From assembly GCA_964529285.1 (NCBI GenBank), contig CAZGWK010000012.1, positions 1-64,000 on the forward strand: a stretch of DNA of 64,000 bases. Direction: 5' to 3'. The DNA comes from SURF-21 sp964529285. GTDB taxonomy: Bacteria; Actinomycetota; Geothermincolia; Geothermincolales; RBG-13-55-18. A program made the position numbers and the translations under genes. Under the pieces are notes generated by a model, which saw only the letters and a list, made by a program, of their open reading frames with translations, did not search any database and had not been told where the DNA came from. Of this stretch, positions 17,015-25,791 are shown one piece after another (position 1 is the stretch's first letter; each line of letters begins with the position of its first letter).

Positions 17015-18411
17015 GGCTTGCCCTCCTCCTTCTTTTTGTTCTTCTTTCTGGTCTTTTTCTTGTATTCTAATATGTTTTTCTGCTGGCTGCGCTCGACCCC
17101 CAGCGAACCCGGCGGCACGTCCTTGGAGATAGCCGAGCCCGCTCCCGTGACCGAACCCTTGCCTATGCGCACCGGGGCTATGAACATGGTGTCGGAGCCT
17201 ATGAAAGCCTCGTCCTCGATGACCGTACGGTGTTTCTGCGCGCCGTCGTAATTGCAGGTGATACTGCCTGCCCCGACGTTCACGTCGTCGCCGATATCCG
17301 CGTCACCCATATAGCTGAGGTGCGGTACCTTGCTGCCCCTGCCCACCACGGTCTGCTTGGTCTCCACGAAGGTGCCCGCCTTGGAGCCCTCGCGCAGGAC
17401 GCTGCCCGGGCGCAGGCTGGCATACGGCCCCACGTTGACCCCGTCCTCGATTTCGCTCTCGCGCACCGTCGATTGTTCCACCGTGACCCGGTTTGCGAGG
17501 CGGGAATCCGCGATGCGCGTATTGGGTCCCAGCACGCAGCCCTCCCCGACGGCCGTCTTGCCCTCCAGTATGACCATGGGCCGCAGTATGGTATCCCGGC
17601 CTATGGAGACCTCGCCCCCTATATATGTGGTGGATGGGTCCTCCATGGTCACCCCCTCATCCATCCAGAGACGGTTGATGCGCTGGCGCATGAGGGCTTC
17701 CGCCTGGGCCAGGTGTTCCCGCGTGTTCACGCCCAAAACCTCGCGCGCGTCCGGGGTCACGAGGGCGGAGATGCGCCTGCCGGAACGCGCGAGCAGCGCG
17801 ACGGCGTCGGTGAGGAAGTACTCGCCCTTGGCGTTTCCCGTTCCGAGCTCCGGCAGCACCTGCTTCAGCGCTCCCCAGTCGAAGACGTACGTCGACGTGC
17901 CTACCTCTCTTATCTCCTTCTCGGCGGGACCGGCCTCGCTCTCCTCGACTATCCCCCTCACCTCTCCGGCGCCGTCCCTCACGATCCTGCCGTACCCGCT
18001 GGGATTTTCCAGGATAACGGCAAGCATGGTCACCGCCGCTTTCTCTTTTTCGTGCAGTACGCAGAGGTCGCCGAGGGTAGCGGGCGTGATAAGGGGTGAG
18101 TCCGCAGTCAGGACCAGTAGTTCGTCCGTCGCGATGTGGGGAGCCGCGATCATCACCGCATGCCCCGTGCCCTTTCTCTCTTCCTGCACCACACAGGCGG
18201 CTCTCTCGCCGACTTCCTCCTCCACCTCGGCGGCTCCACTGCCTGTTACTACGATTATGCCGTCGATATGCCCCGCGCCCTTTACCTGCTCCAGGGCGTC
18301 AAGCACCCAGGAAAGCATGGTGCGGCCGCATACGCGGTGCATGACCTTGGGCCTGTTTGACTTCATGCGAGTGCCCTCGCCGGCGGCGAGGACCAGGGCT
18401 GTCCGGCTCAA
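17011..18411 (-). CDS. glmU: bifunctional UDP-GlcNAc pyrophosphorylase / GlcN-1-P acetyltransferase
   Basis: This 466-residue protein makes UDP-GlcNAc for peptidoglycan. The N-terminal uridyltransferase has LAAGEGTRMKSNRPKVMHRV and LTADSPLITPATL. The C-terminal left-handed beta-helix has hexapeptide repeats (for example VGPYASLRPGSVLREGSKAG) and the acetyltransferase region FVETKQTVVGRGSKVPHLSY with the catalytic His. The lysine-rich tail is unusual but probably harmless. The start is TTG with AGGAGGCGGAG upstream. It is translationally coupled to prs. Confidence 0.96.
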   Translation of the reverse strand: MSRTALVLAAGEGTRMKSNRPKVMHRVCGRTMLSWVLDALEQVKGAGHIDGIIVVTGSGAAEVEEEVGERAACVVQEERKGTGHAVMIAAPHIATDELLVLTADSPLITPATLGDLCVLHEKEKAAVTMLAVILENPSGYGRIVRDGAGEVRGIVEESEAGPAEKEIREVGTSTYVFDWGALKQVLPELGTGNAKGEYFLTDAVALLARSGRRISALVTPDAREVLGVNTREHLAQAEALMRQRINRLWMDEGVTMEDPSTTYIGGEVSIGRDTILRPMVILEGKTAVGEGCVLGPNTRIADSRLANRVTVEQSTVRESEIEDGVNVGPYASLRPGSVLREGSKAGTFVETKQTVVGRGSKVPHLSYMGDADIGDDVNVGAGSITCNYDGAQKHRTVIEDEAFIGSDTMFIAPVRIGKGSVTGAGSAISKDVPPGSLGVERSQQKNILEYKKKTRKKNKKKEEGKP

Positions 18412-18664
18412 CTCCGCCTCCTTCCTCTCGACGGCATAATTGTATAGGACAGGTGGCGACAGTCCAACTCCCGCCCGGCCCGGGAGGCCGTCCGCTGTCT
18501 CTCTTTATCCTGTAGGTGGGGTCGCTCTCCCCAGAGCTCCACCGGCTCGCGCCGCCCTCTCGCGGCCTGCGATTACCGCCGCACAGCGGCGCTGGGGCGT
18601 ACATAATACCAGTTGAGATGGGTTGCAGGACAAAAATAGAGGGCTTGGAGCCCTCATGTATATC

Positions 18665-18738
<74 letters not shown>

Positions 18739-18760
18739 GAGAAGAAGCGTGAAGTCCGCC

Positions 18761-19042
18761 TTATTGCTCTTGGGGTGGCTCGCCTTCTTCCTTCCTGAGT
18801 TTGAAGAACTCGCGCAGGACCGCCTCCTGTATATTCTCGCGAGTCTCTGAGTTCAAAGGGTGGGCGATGTCTTTGAAATCCCCGTTGGGAAGCTTCCGGG
18901 ATGGCATCGCTACGAAGTAACCGCGGTCCCCGTCTACAACCCTAAGATCGTGGATTACGAAGCAATCGTCTAGGATGATGCTGGCGATACCTTTGACCAT
19001 GTTCATGTCGATCTCGCGTACGGTTACCCTTGTGATCTCCAC
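18761..19042 (-). CDS. spoVG: SpoVG, septation/sporulation RNA-binding regulator
   Basis: This 93-residue protein matches SpoVG closely: EITRVTVREIDMNMVKGIAS, FVIHDLRVVDGDRGYFVAMP, then SRKLPNGDFKDIAHPLNS. In Firmicutes SpoVG is a small nucleic-acid-binding regulator affecting septation, sporulation and surface traits; it also occurs in non-sporulating bacteria. The start is GTG 19042 with AAGGGGG eight bases upstream. A good promoter lies at 19097-19125. The spoVG, tRNA-Gln, glmU, prs order suggests one minus-strand transcription unit. Confidence 0.96.
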   Translation of the reverse strand: MEITRVTVREIDMNMVKGIASIILDDCFVIHDLRVVDGDRGYFVAMPSRKLPNGDFKDIAHPLNSETRENIQEAVLREFFKLRKEEGEPPQEQ

Positions 19043-19096
19043 GAGTTGTATCCCCCTTAGATATTCTTTGTAGTACCGACAAGAAACTTATAAACC

Positions 19097-19125
19097 ATAT
19101 TATGCCCCTTACACTCCGTTTTCAA
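19097..19125 (-). promoter_or_regulatory. promoter upstream of spoVG
   Basis: On the minus strand TTGAAA (19120-19125), a 17-base spacer, then TAATAT (19097-19102). It is the only good match in the 219-base gap before spoVG. Confidence 0.55.
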
Positions 19126-19261
19126 GGCTATCTGGCTGGTTTGCTAAACAATCTTTGCGTCGCTGTTCGGGGAAACATGCTGCGGCGTGGGACCGGGACC
19201 CGCCGCCCGCTGCAAGGCGTTGTGGCGATCGCGTTTATGCAGTTTAATAGGTTTGTTTTCA

Positions 19262-20149
19262 TCACCCTACCTGGCTGACCCCGGCCATGCGGAACCTGGT
19301 GCGTACCACTGCCGGGGCGTGCCGCATCATCTCCTCCTCGAGGAAAACAGCCTCGTCGTCGCTTCTGGGCAGGATAAAAACGGTCGGACCGCTGCCGCTT
19401 ACCAGGGCGCCGGCGGCTCCAGCCTCGCTCGCCCGCCGCAGCAGGGTAGCTACCTCTGGCATCAGCTCGCAGGCCGCCCGCTGCAGAGAGTTGTGGAGGA
19501 GCGGCGCGATCATTTCCCCGTCGGCCGCCGGCAGCAGCGTTATAAGCGTCCCGGGACCCTGGGCGGGAGGATCATCGACCCCCGAGAGATCGAAGCGCCG
19601 GTAGACCTCGCTGGTAGCCAGGGCCATCCCCGGGTTGACCAGCAGGACGGGCAGGGGCGGGGCCTGCGGGAGAGCGGTTATGCGCTCCCCCCTTCCCTCC
19701 CCCAACGCGGTTCCTCCCACCAGGAAGAAGGGGACGTCCATGCCGAGCGATGCGGCCGTGCGCATCAATCTCTCCCGGGTCATGGCCTCACCGGCGAAGA
19801 AGTTCAACATGCGCAGCACCGCGGCGGCGTCGGAGCTCCCGCCTCCCAGCCCCGCGGCCTGCGGGATGCGCTTGCCGAGCCTGATCTTTATCCCCATGCG
19901 CAGCCTCGTCGCTGCCAGAAACACGCAGGCCGCCCGGTAGCAGAGGTTGTCCTCGCCGGGCGCCGCGTCTCCTTCTACCGCAAGCTGTACCCCTTCTCCC
20001 CCGACCGTCACCTCCATCTCCACCAGGTCGCACAACTCAACGGTCTGCATCACCGTGCGCACGGGATGATATCCATCGGGACGCAGAGGTCCTGCCTCGA
20101 GGTAGAGGTTTATCTTGGCCGGTGCTTCTAATGCCGCTTCGCTCCGCAT
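19262..20149 (-). CDS. ispE: 4-diphosphocytidyl-2-C-methyl-D-erythritol kinase
   Basis: This 295-residue GHMP kinase of the MEP isoprenoid pathway has the N-terminal EAPAKINLYLEAGPLRPDGY with catalytic Lys, the glycine-rich ATP loop PQAAGLGGGSSDAAAVLRML, and SGSGPTVFILPRSDDE near the C-terminus. ATG 20149 (AGGAGTG just upstream) is preferred over an ATG 42 bases earlier. It lies between spoVG and rsmA as in Bacillus and diverges from rsmA. Confidence 0.95.
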   Translation of the reverse strand: MRSEAALEAPAKINLYLEAGPLRPDGYHPVRTVMQTVELCDLVEMEVTVGGEGVQLAVEGDAAPGEDNLCYRAACVFLAATRLRMGIKIRLGKRIPQAAGLGGGSSDAAAVLRMLNFFAGEAMTRERLMRTAASLGMDVPFFLVGGTALGEGRGERITALPQAPPLPVLLVNPGMALATSEVYRRFDLSGVDDPPAQGPGTLITLLPAADGEMIAPLLHNSLQRAACELMPEVATLLRRASEAGAAGALVSGSGPTVFILPRSDDEAVFLEEEMMRHAPAVVRTRFRMAGVSQVG

Positions 20150-20330
20150 GCACACTCCTGTCGCCGCCTGCCACCGCCTCCATATTAACACGGCGTACGG
20201 TCGGCCATCTCAACACCTCTACGTGCGGCAGATCTCATGGGCAAGACCATGGCATCATGCGCGATAATAGGGGTAGAGTAAGGACCGCCGTTCGAACGCG
20301 GCGGTGGAGATTTCCGGGAGGTGTGAAGCG

Positions 20331-21185
20331 ATGGGCGAGCTCGCGAGGCCCAGCGTGGTTGCCGAGATACTGCAGAGGCACGGCCTGCGCCTCACGCGCG
20401 CCCTCGGCCAGCATTTCCTGATTGACGGTAACGTCCTGGGGCGGCTGCTCGAGGCCGCCGACCTCACGTCCGGAGACACCGCGCTGGAGATCGGGCCGGG
20501 TATCGGCACCCTAACCGAGGAGCTGTGCGGCCGGGCGCGCCGGGTGGTGGCGGTGGAGATGGACAGGCGTCTGTTCGCGATCCTGGACGAAACCCTGGGC
20601 TCGTGGCCCAACCTGGAGCTGGTAGAGGGCGATGCCATGCGCGTGGACCTGGCGGGCCTGTTCTCACCCGGAGAGAGGGTCAAGGTGATTTCCAACCTGC
20701 CCTACAACGTCGCCACCCCTCTTATCCTGCGCCTGCTCAGGGAAATCCCACAGGCGGGGAGCATGGTGGTCACGGTACAGCGCGAGCTTGCCGACCGCTA
20801 CCTCGCGGAGCCCGGCAGCCCCGCTTACGGCGGCGTCTCTGTAAAGATGCGTCTGCTGGCCGACGTCGAGCGCCTGGCCCGCGTACCCCCCACCGTTTTC
20901 CTGCCTCCTCCGCAAGTCGATTCGTCCATGGTGATCGTGAGGAAAAAGGGGGTGTCCCTCTCCGAGCCGGAGATAGGGGCTTTCTTCCGCTTCCTCGACG
21001 CGGGCTTCGCCAAGCGCAGGAAGATGCTGGTAAATTCTCTCGGCGGGGGGAGGGCTCCTTACTGCCCGCGCCCCCTCGCCGAGGAAGCCCTGCGCCTATG
21101 CGGTTTGTCCCTTGCAGCCAGGGCGGAAGAACTTTCCTGCGCGGACCTGCTCGCGGTATTCCGCAACCTCTCGTCCAGCCTATAA
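20331..21185 (+). CDS. rsmA: 16S rRNA dimethyladenosine transferase (KsgA)
   Basis: This 284-residue enzyme methylates the two adjacent adenines in the 3'-terminal helix of 16S rRNA. It has RALGQHFLIDGNVLGRLLEA, motif I LEIGPGIGTLTEEL, the acidic motif VAVEMDRRLF, and the catalytic motif VISNLPYNVATPLILR. The C-terminal helical domain contains FRFLDAGFAKRRKMLVNSLG. ATG 20331 follows GGGAGGTG; an in-frame ATG 27 bases upstream lacks such a site. It is transcribed divergently from ispE, whereas in Bacillus both point the same way. Confidence 0.96.
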   Translation: MGELARPSVVAEILQRHGLRLTRALGQHFLIDGNVLGRLLEAADLTSGDTALEIGPGIGTLTEELCGRARRVVAVEMDRRLFAILDETLGSWPNLELVEGDAMRVDLAGLFSPGERVKVISNLPYNVATPLILRLLREIPQAGSMVVTVQRELADRYLAEPGSPAYGGVSVKMRLLADVERLARVPPTVFLPPPQVDSSMVIVRKKGVSLSEPEIGAFFRFLDAGFAKRRKMLVNSLGGGRAPYCPRPLAEEALRLCGLSLAARAEELSCADLLAVFRNLSSSL

Positions 21186-21377
21186 GAAGCGAGTGGAGTA
21201 GCCCGCATAAGAACGCAAAGCCGGGCGTCCACGTGGGGGCACTTTAAGATTTGGGGCTGGCCGTTCCGTCGCCATAAAGGGTCTCGTTTCCACACCTCGA
21301 TGGAAGCGGCGCTCGGGTCATGCCCTGCTCCCGTCCCGCACGAGGCATCGCTCGCTAAGGCCCAGCCGCTGACCGTA

Positions 21378-22571
21378 TCACGGCGGCGCTTTCTCGCCCC
21401 ATTCAAGCAGGTTTCCCGCTCTCTCCTCCCGGGCGTAATATACGAAAGCCGCGTCCGGTTCCTCCAGTTCCGCCAGCGCCGTCGGCAAACCAAGAAGGTA
21501 TGCCTGCATGAAATTGTATCCGTAGCGGCAGATGGCGTTTACCTGCGGGTCTTCCTCTGCGGCTTTACATAGCGGCTTCGAACCGCAAGCGCTGTTACTG
21601 AATGCGAAGTGGCCGGCGTTGCGCAGGATGGCGAGATAGCGAGGTGCCGGGGCGCGGTCGAAGGTGGCACGGCGGGGCAGCTCCGGGTGCATGAAAGAGG
21701 GGTCGTCGTCGCCGATAATGAGCATCATGGGCACTGCGATGCCGTGGAGGGATTCCTCGAAGGGATAGGCGGACGACGAGAAAAGCAGGGCGGCCTTGAA
21801 CCTCTGGTCGTGGAGGGAACCGTCGGGATGAGCCCCGGTCTTTCCCAGGGTGGTGATTCCGCCTAGTGAATGCCCGCATATCCCGATAGCCTCTTCGTCC
21901 ACGGCTCCGTACAGGAACGAGGACGGGGAGGCGCTCTCCGCCACGATCATGTCCAGGACGAATGAGACGTGGTGCAACCTGTGCTCTGCGAGATACGCCA
22001 GCAGAAGTTCGCGGTCCGCGTCCATATCCTCTACGAACCGCCGGGATACGGCGAGGACCTCCCTGAGCGAACCCGTGCTGCCCTCCGCGATGCGGCCGAA
22101 GGCTATCTGCTCGCTGTAAAGGGGTGGCTCGGTGTCCACGAAATCCGGTGCCACGACCACGTAACCTCTTGCGGCGAGGTATTCGGCGAAGAAGGCGGAG
22201 TCATATCCGCATCCGTAACCGCCGTGGGCGAAAAAGACCAGGGGGTAGGGCATGCCGTAAGCATCCAGGGGGGAATCGAAGGCCACACGGCTGTGATAGT
22301 CGTCGGCGGTTTCGTAGGTGTATGCTTGCGGCTCTTCCGCGGCGGGATACCAGACGGCAGCCGCGACCGTTTCCGTACTGCCGTCGGTGTGGGTATAGCC
22401 GAAGCGCAGTATCCTCAAGCCGACGTTATAATGATCGTCTCCCGCCCTTTTCTGTACCGTTTCCGCCGTGCCGCAACCCGCGATGGCGGTAATGGACACG
22501 AGGGCAAGGGACAAGGCCAACGCCAGCGCAGCTCTCACCCTTACACCAGGCATGTCCTTGGTCATAGTCAC
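21378..22571 (-). CDS. alpha/beta-hydrolase lipoprotein (PAF-acetylhydrolase/dienelactone-hydrolase-like)
   Basis: This 397-residue protein has a lipoprotein signal (ALALALSLALVSITAIAGC). The hydrolase core includes PYPLVFFAHGGYGCGYDSAF (oxyanion region), the nucleophile elbow AIGICGHSLGGITTLGKTG with Ser, PMMLIIGDDDPSF with a candidate Asp, and NAGHFAFSNSACGS with the candidate His. It resembles large secreted lipase/PAF-acetylhydrolase-like enzymes; the substrate is unknown, and fatty ester or polyester is plausible. It is inserted between rsmA and abrB and has no operon partner. Confidence 0.75.
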   Translation of the reverse strand: MTMTKDMPGVRVRAALALALSLALVSITAIAGCGTAETVQKRAGDDHYNVGLRILRFGYTHTDGSTETVAAAVWYPAAEEPQAYTYETADDYHSRVAFDSPLDAYGMPYPLVFFAHGGYGCGYDSAFFAEYLAARGYVVVAPDFVDTEPPLYSEQIAFGRIAEGSTGSLREVLAVSRRFVEDMDADRELLLAYLAEHRLHHVSFVLDMIVAESASPSSFLYGAVDEEAIGICGHSLGGITTLGKTGAHPDGSLHDQRFKAALLFSSSAYPFEESLHGIAVPMMLIIGDDDPSFMHPELPRRATFDRAPAPRYLAILRNAGHFAFSNSACGSKPLCKAAEEDPQVNAICRYGYNFMQAYLLGLPTALAELEEPDAAFVYYAREERAGNLLEWGEKAPP

Positions 22572-22780
22572 TCTCGCCCAGATCCCGGTTCGTGCATCGG
22601 GCCCGCACCGTTCAGAGTCTCCGGATATTGCAGGTACTCTTACCTTATCGTCAGCGCAGCATATCTTCGTAAACCATCATTTTCGCAGGGCATCCCCGGT
22701 GGTTCGGGACCGGGCAGGGGCATGAGAGAAGGCCATCCAGACGCGGTCAGAAACAGGTCCGGAGGCATCCAGGCTTGGTT

Positions 22781-22828
22781 ACTCGAGATAAAAAAAGATG
22801 GGCAGGATGCCCATCTATTTTTATCGAG
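22781..22828 (-). terminator. bidirectional terminator after abrB
   Basis: AGATGGGCA-GGA-TGCCCATCT is nested in an A/T-flanked palindrome with outer CTCGA/TCGAG arms. On the minus strand the stem is followed by seven Ts, fitting termination of abrB; on the plus strand by ATTTTTAT. The remainder of 22572-22880 holds no gene I can see. Confidence 0.75.
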
Positions 22829-22880
22829 CAGGAGCGGAACCCTTACCCCCCTGACCCGATCCGCTCCGGAAATAACTGGA

Positions 22881-23123
22881 TTACTTGCGTTTGATCTCGT
22901 TGATGCACTTCTGACAGATGCGGCTGCCCTTGAACGTCTTGTTCTTGTCCGGGTTGCCGCAGATGATACAGCCCGGCTGATACTTCATCAGCACGATCTT
23001 CTCGCCGTCGACGAATATCTCGATCGGGTCGCGCTCCTTGATGTCCAGTGTACGGCGCAGCTCCATCGGGATAACGATCCTTCCGAGCTCGTCGATCTTC
23101 CTTACGATACCTGTGGCTTTCAT
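22881..23123 (-). CDS. abrB: AbrB/SpoVT-family regulator with C-terminal CxxC pairs
   Basis: This 80-residue protein has the AbrB swapped-hairpin DNA-binding domain (MKATGIVRKIDELGRIVIPM, then ELRRTLDIKERD). After about residue 50 the Bacillus AbrB oligomerisation tail is replaced by a Cys4 segment (CIICG…ICQKC), a likely zinc knuckle as in clostridial homologues. AbrB proteins are transition-state repressors. A strong own promoter lies at 23217-23246. It is divergent from metG, whereas in Bacillus abrB and metS are neighbours on opposite strands in the same order. Confidence 0.9.
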   Translation of the reverse strand: MKATGIVRKIDELGRIVIPMELRRTLDIKERDPIEIFVDGEKIVLMKYQPGCIICGNPDKNKTFKGSRICQKCINEIKRK

Positions 23124-23216
23124 GTCTCGCCCACCCTTTCTGGCTTGCTTGCCCGGTCTTCGCGGCCCGGGCGCACCTCATTCTCCTTGACAATACGGGG
23201 TAATACCAGGGATATA

Positions 23217-23246
23217 ATTATATGTACATCGCCCGAGGAGTGTCAA
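23217..23246 (-). promoter_or_regulatory. abrB promoter, overlapping a possible metG promoter
   Basis: Minus strand: TTGACA (23241-23246), 18-base spacer, TATAAT (23217-23222). Plus strand: TTGACA (23187-23192) and TATAAT (23213-23218) with a long 20-base spacer, facing metG. The two -10 boxes overlap around 23217, so the divergent units probably compete. Confidence 0.65.
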
Positions 23247-23282
23247 TAATAATCTAGTAATTTTTTACATGGGAAGGAAAAA

Positions 23283-24824
23283 ATGGACAAGGCTTACTAT
23301 GTTACAACGCCCATCTATTACGTCAACGACATGCCCCATATCGGTACCGCTTATACCACGGTGGTGGCCGATACCCTGGCGCGTTACCGCCGCCTGAAGG
23401 GCGAGCGCGTTTTCTTTCTCACCGGAGTCGACGAGCACGGCCAGCACGTAGCGCGCGCCGCCGAGCGCAACGAGGTCACGCCCCAGGAATGGGCGGACCG
23501 CATGGTGACCCATTTTAGCGATGTATGGAAAGCGCTCAACATCAGCAACGATTTCTTCATCCGCACCACTTCGCCCCGCCACGCCGAGGTGGCGCGCAAG
23601 TTCATCCAGGACCTCTACGACAAGGGCGATATCTACCCTGACACCTACGAGGGCTGGTACTGCGTGCCCGACGAGTCCTTCTGGCTCCCGTCGCAACTGG
23701 TGGATGGAAAATGTCCCCAGTGCGGCAGGGAAGTGGAGATGGTGCAGGAGGACAACTACTTCTTCCGCCTTTCCGCCTACGCCGACCGTCTCCTGGAACA
23801 TATCGAGGCCAACCCCGACTTCGTGCAGCCGGAGATGAGGCGCAACGAGGTGACCAGTTTCATCAGGCAGGGGCTGACCGATCAGAGTATCAGCCGTAAG
23901 ACCCTCACCTGGGGCATACCGCTGCCCTTCGACGAGAGCCAGGTGATGTACGTGTGGTTCGACGCGCTGCTCAATTATATCAGCGCTATCGACTACGGCA
24001 TCGACGATGCGCGCTTCCAGAGCATCTGGCCGGCCGACGTCCACCTTATCGGTAAGGAGATCCTGCGCTTTCACGCCATCATCTGGCCTGCCATGCTCAT
24101 GGCGGCCGGCCTTCCTCTCCCCCACCAGGTCTACGCCCACGGGTGGCTCACGGTGGAGGGAGAGAAGATGTCCAAGTCCAAGGGGAACGTCATCAGCCCC
24201 TACGAGCTCATCGACGAGTACGGCGTAGATGCATACCGCTACTATTTCCTGCGCGAGTTCTCCTTCGGCTACGACGGCAACTTCTCGCGCGAGAACATGA
24301 CCGGGCGCTACAACGCGGACCTGGCCAACGCCCTGGGCAACATGGTCAGCCGCGTGCTGGCCATGGTGGAGCGCTACCGCGGGGGCGAGGTCCCCGCGTC
24401 CGGCGGCGTCGCGGAGGAGACGGACGCCGCCCTCATAGAGGCGGCCTCGATGGTTTTCGGCGAGGTGGACAGGCACATGGAGAACCTGGCGTTCAACGAG
24501 GCCCTGCAGGCCGTATGGTATTACCTGGGAGCGGTCAACCGCTACGTGGACGAGACCACCGCCTGGGACCTGGCCAAGGACCCCGAGCTTGCGGCGCGTC
24601 TGGACACCGTACTCTACAACGCGGTTGAGACGGTGCGCCTCACGGCGCTGCTGGTGCTGCCCTCCATGCCCTCGACGGGCGAGGGCATCTGGAAGCGTCT
24701 GGGATACGGCGATTCCATCCACGACCACCACCTTCCCGCCGAAGTTGAGTGGGGCCTCTATCCCGCCGGGCAGAAGGTGGCCAAGGGCGAAGGCCTCTTC
24801 CCCCGCATAGAGACGGCAAAATAA
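23283..24824 (+). CDS. metG: methionyl-tRNA synthetase
   Basis: This 513-residue class I synthetase has the HIGH-type motif in YYVNDMPHIGTAYTTVVADT and the KMSKS motif in LTVEGEKMSKSKGNVISPYE. The connective peptide has one CPQCG pair. The protein stops after the anticodon-binding helical domain, so it lacks the C-terminal EMAP/Trbp111-like tRNA-binding domain present in Bacillus MetS (about 650 residues); short MetG forms of this kind exist. It is followed by a class-C element and then tatD. Confidence 0.96.
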   Translation: MDKAYYVTTPIYYVNDMPHIGTAYTTVVADTLARYRRLKGERVFFLTGVDEHGQHVARAAERNEVTPQEWADRMVTHFSDVWKALNISNDFFIRTTSPRHAEVARKFIQDLYDKGDIYPDTYEGWYCVPDESFWLPSQLVDGKCPQCGREVEMVQEDNYFFRLSAYADRLLEHIEANPDFVQPEMRRNEVTSFIRQGLTDQSISRKTLTWGIPLPFDESQVMYVWFDALLNYISAIDYGIDDARFQSIWPADVHLIGKEILRFHAIIWPAMLMAAGLPLPHQVYAHGWLTVEGEKMSKSKGNVISPYELIDEYGVDAYRYYFLREFSFGYDGNFSRENMTGRYNADLANALGNMVSRVLAMVERYRGGEVPASGGVAEETDAALIEAASMVFGEVDRHMENLAFNEALQAVWYYLGAVNRYVDETTAWDLAKDPELAARLDTVLYNAVETVRLTALLVLPSMPSTGEGIWKRLGYGDSIHDHHLPAEVEWGLYPAGQKVAKGEGLFPRIETAK

Positions 24825-24835
24825 CGCAACACTTT

Positions 24836-24920
24836 GGGGTCAGGTCTCAAATGTTGATCTTTTTTGCCCTTTGGGAATTGGATAGATAGCAGCGAAGGTC
24901 AACATTTGAGACCTGACCCC
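24836..24920. repeat. class-C element with perfect inverted ends
   Basis: An 85-bp element between metG and tatD. The end GGGGTCAGGTCTCAAATGTT-GA is exactly mirrored by TC-AACATTTGAGACCTGACCCC, and the palindrome extends into flanking TTT/AAA. The core of about 40 bases is unrelated. Confidence 0.9.
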
Positions 24921-24934
24921 AAATAGTTGACCTC

Positions 24935-24960
24935 GAGAGGTTGAGAGGTTGAGAGGTTGA
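24935..24960 (+). repeat. GAGAGGTT octamer tandem repeat in tatD leader
   Basis: Three head-to-tail copies of GAGAGGTT end just before the tatD ATG (24968). Each copy carries an AGAGG that could act as a Shine-Dalgarno sequence. Confidence 0.8.
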
Positions 24961-24967
24961 AAGAGGA

Positions 24968-25720
24968 ATGAACTTGATCGATACCCACGCTCACCTGGAC
25001 TTGCTCGACGGGGACGTATCCGAGGCCCTGGAGAGGGCGCGACTTGCCGGGGTGACCGGGGTGGTGACCATCGGCATAGACGTTCGCTCCAGCCGCCGCG
25101 CCGTCGAGCTGGCGCACGCCTTCCCGCAGGTGCGCGCGGTGGTGGGCATCCATCCTCACGATGCCGTTGACCTGGATCCCGCGGCCCTTCGCGAGCTGAG
25201 GCGGCTGGCGGAGGACCCGGAAGTGGTGGGCATCGGCGAGACGGGCCTGGATTTCTACCGCAACCTCTCGCCGCGCTCTGACCAGGAGCGTGCCTTCCGC
25301 ACCCAGTTAGAGCTGGCGCCTGAGATGAGCCTGCCGGTAGTGGTCCACGACCGCGAAGCGCATGCAGACACCATGCGCATCCTCGAGGAGTACACGCCCT
25401 TCGACGGCCGCCTCGTCATGCACTGCTTCTCCGGCGACCTGGAGATGGCCCGTGCCGTCTTGGATATGGGCGGATACGTGTCGGTTGCCGGACCGGTCAC
25501 CTTCAACAACGCGCGCAAACTGCAGGACATCGTGCGCGAGCTGCCGCTGGATAAGATGCTCGTCGAGACCGACTGCCCTTTTCTCTCCCCCCACCCCCAC
25601 CGCGGCAAGCCCAACTCCCCCGAAAGGCTGGTGCTCATCGCGGAGAAGGTGGCGGAGCTCAAGGGCATCGACGCGGAGGACCTGGCGCTGCCGGACCCCT
25701 TTCCGCCGCGGGCGGGTTGA
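24968..25720 (+). CDS. tatD: TatD-family metal-dependent DNase/hydrolase
   Basis: This 250-residue TIM-barrel hydrolase has MNLIDTHAHLDLL (metal His pair), GIGETGLDFYRN, PVVVHDREAH, VMHCFSGDLEMA and MLVETDCPFLSPHPHRGKPN, all typical metal ligands. TatD proteins act as 3'-5' exonucleases and in D-aminoacyl-tRNA or DNA quality control. The extreme C-terminus (IDAEDLALPDPFPPRAG) lacks the usual final N-x-x-R-L-F helix, so the 3' end may be mutated or diverged. It follows metG as in Bacillus (metS-yabD). Confidence 0.93.
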   Translation: MNLIDTHAHLDLLDGDVSEALERARLAGVTGVVTIGIDVRSSRRAVELAHAFPQVRAVVGIHPHDAVDLDPAALRELRRLAEDPEVVGIGETGLDFYRNLSPRSDQERAFRTQLELAPEMSLPVVVHDREAHADTMRILEEYTPFDGRLVMHCFSGDLEMARAVLDMGGYVSVAGPVTFNNARKLQDIVRELPLDKMLVETDCPFLSPHPHRGKPNSPERLVLIAEKVAELKGIDAEDLALPDPFPPRAG

Positions 25721-25791
25721 AGCGGGGACACTTCTACACCAAACGCATCGTGCTGTCGGATAGGAGCGTGAAGCAACGCCGTGCTAACCGG

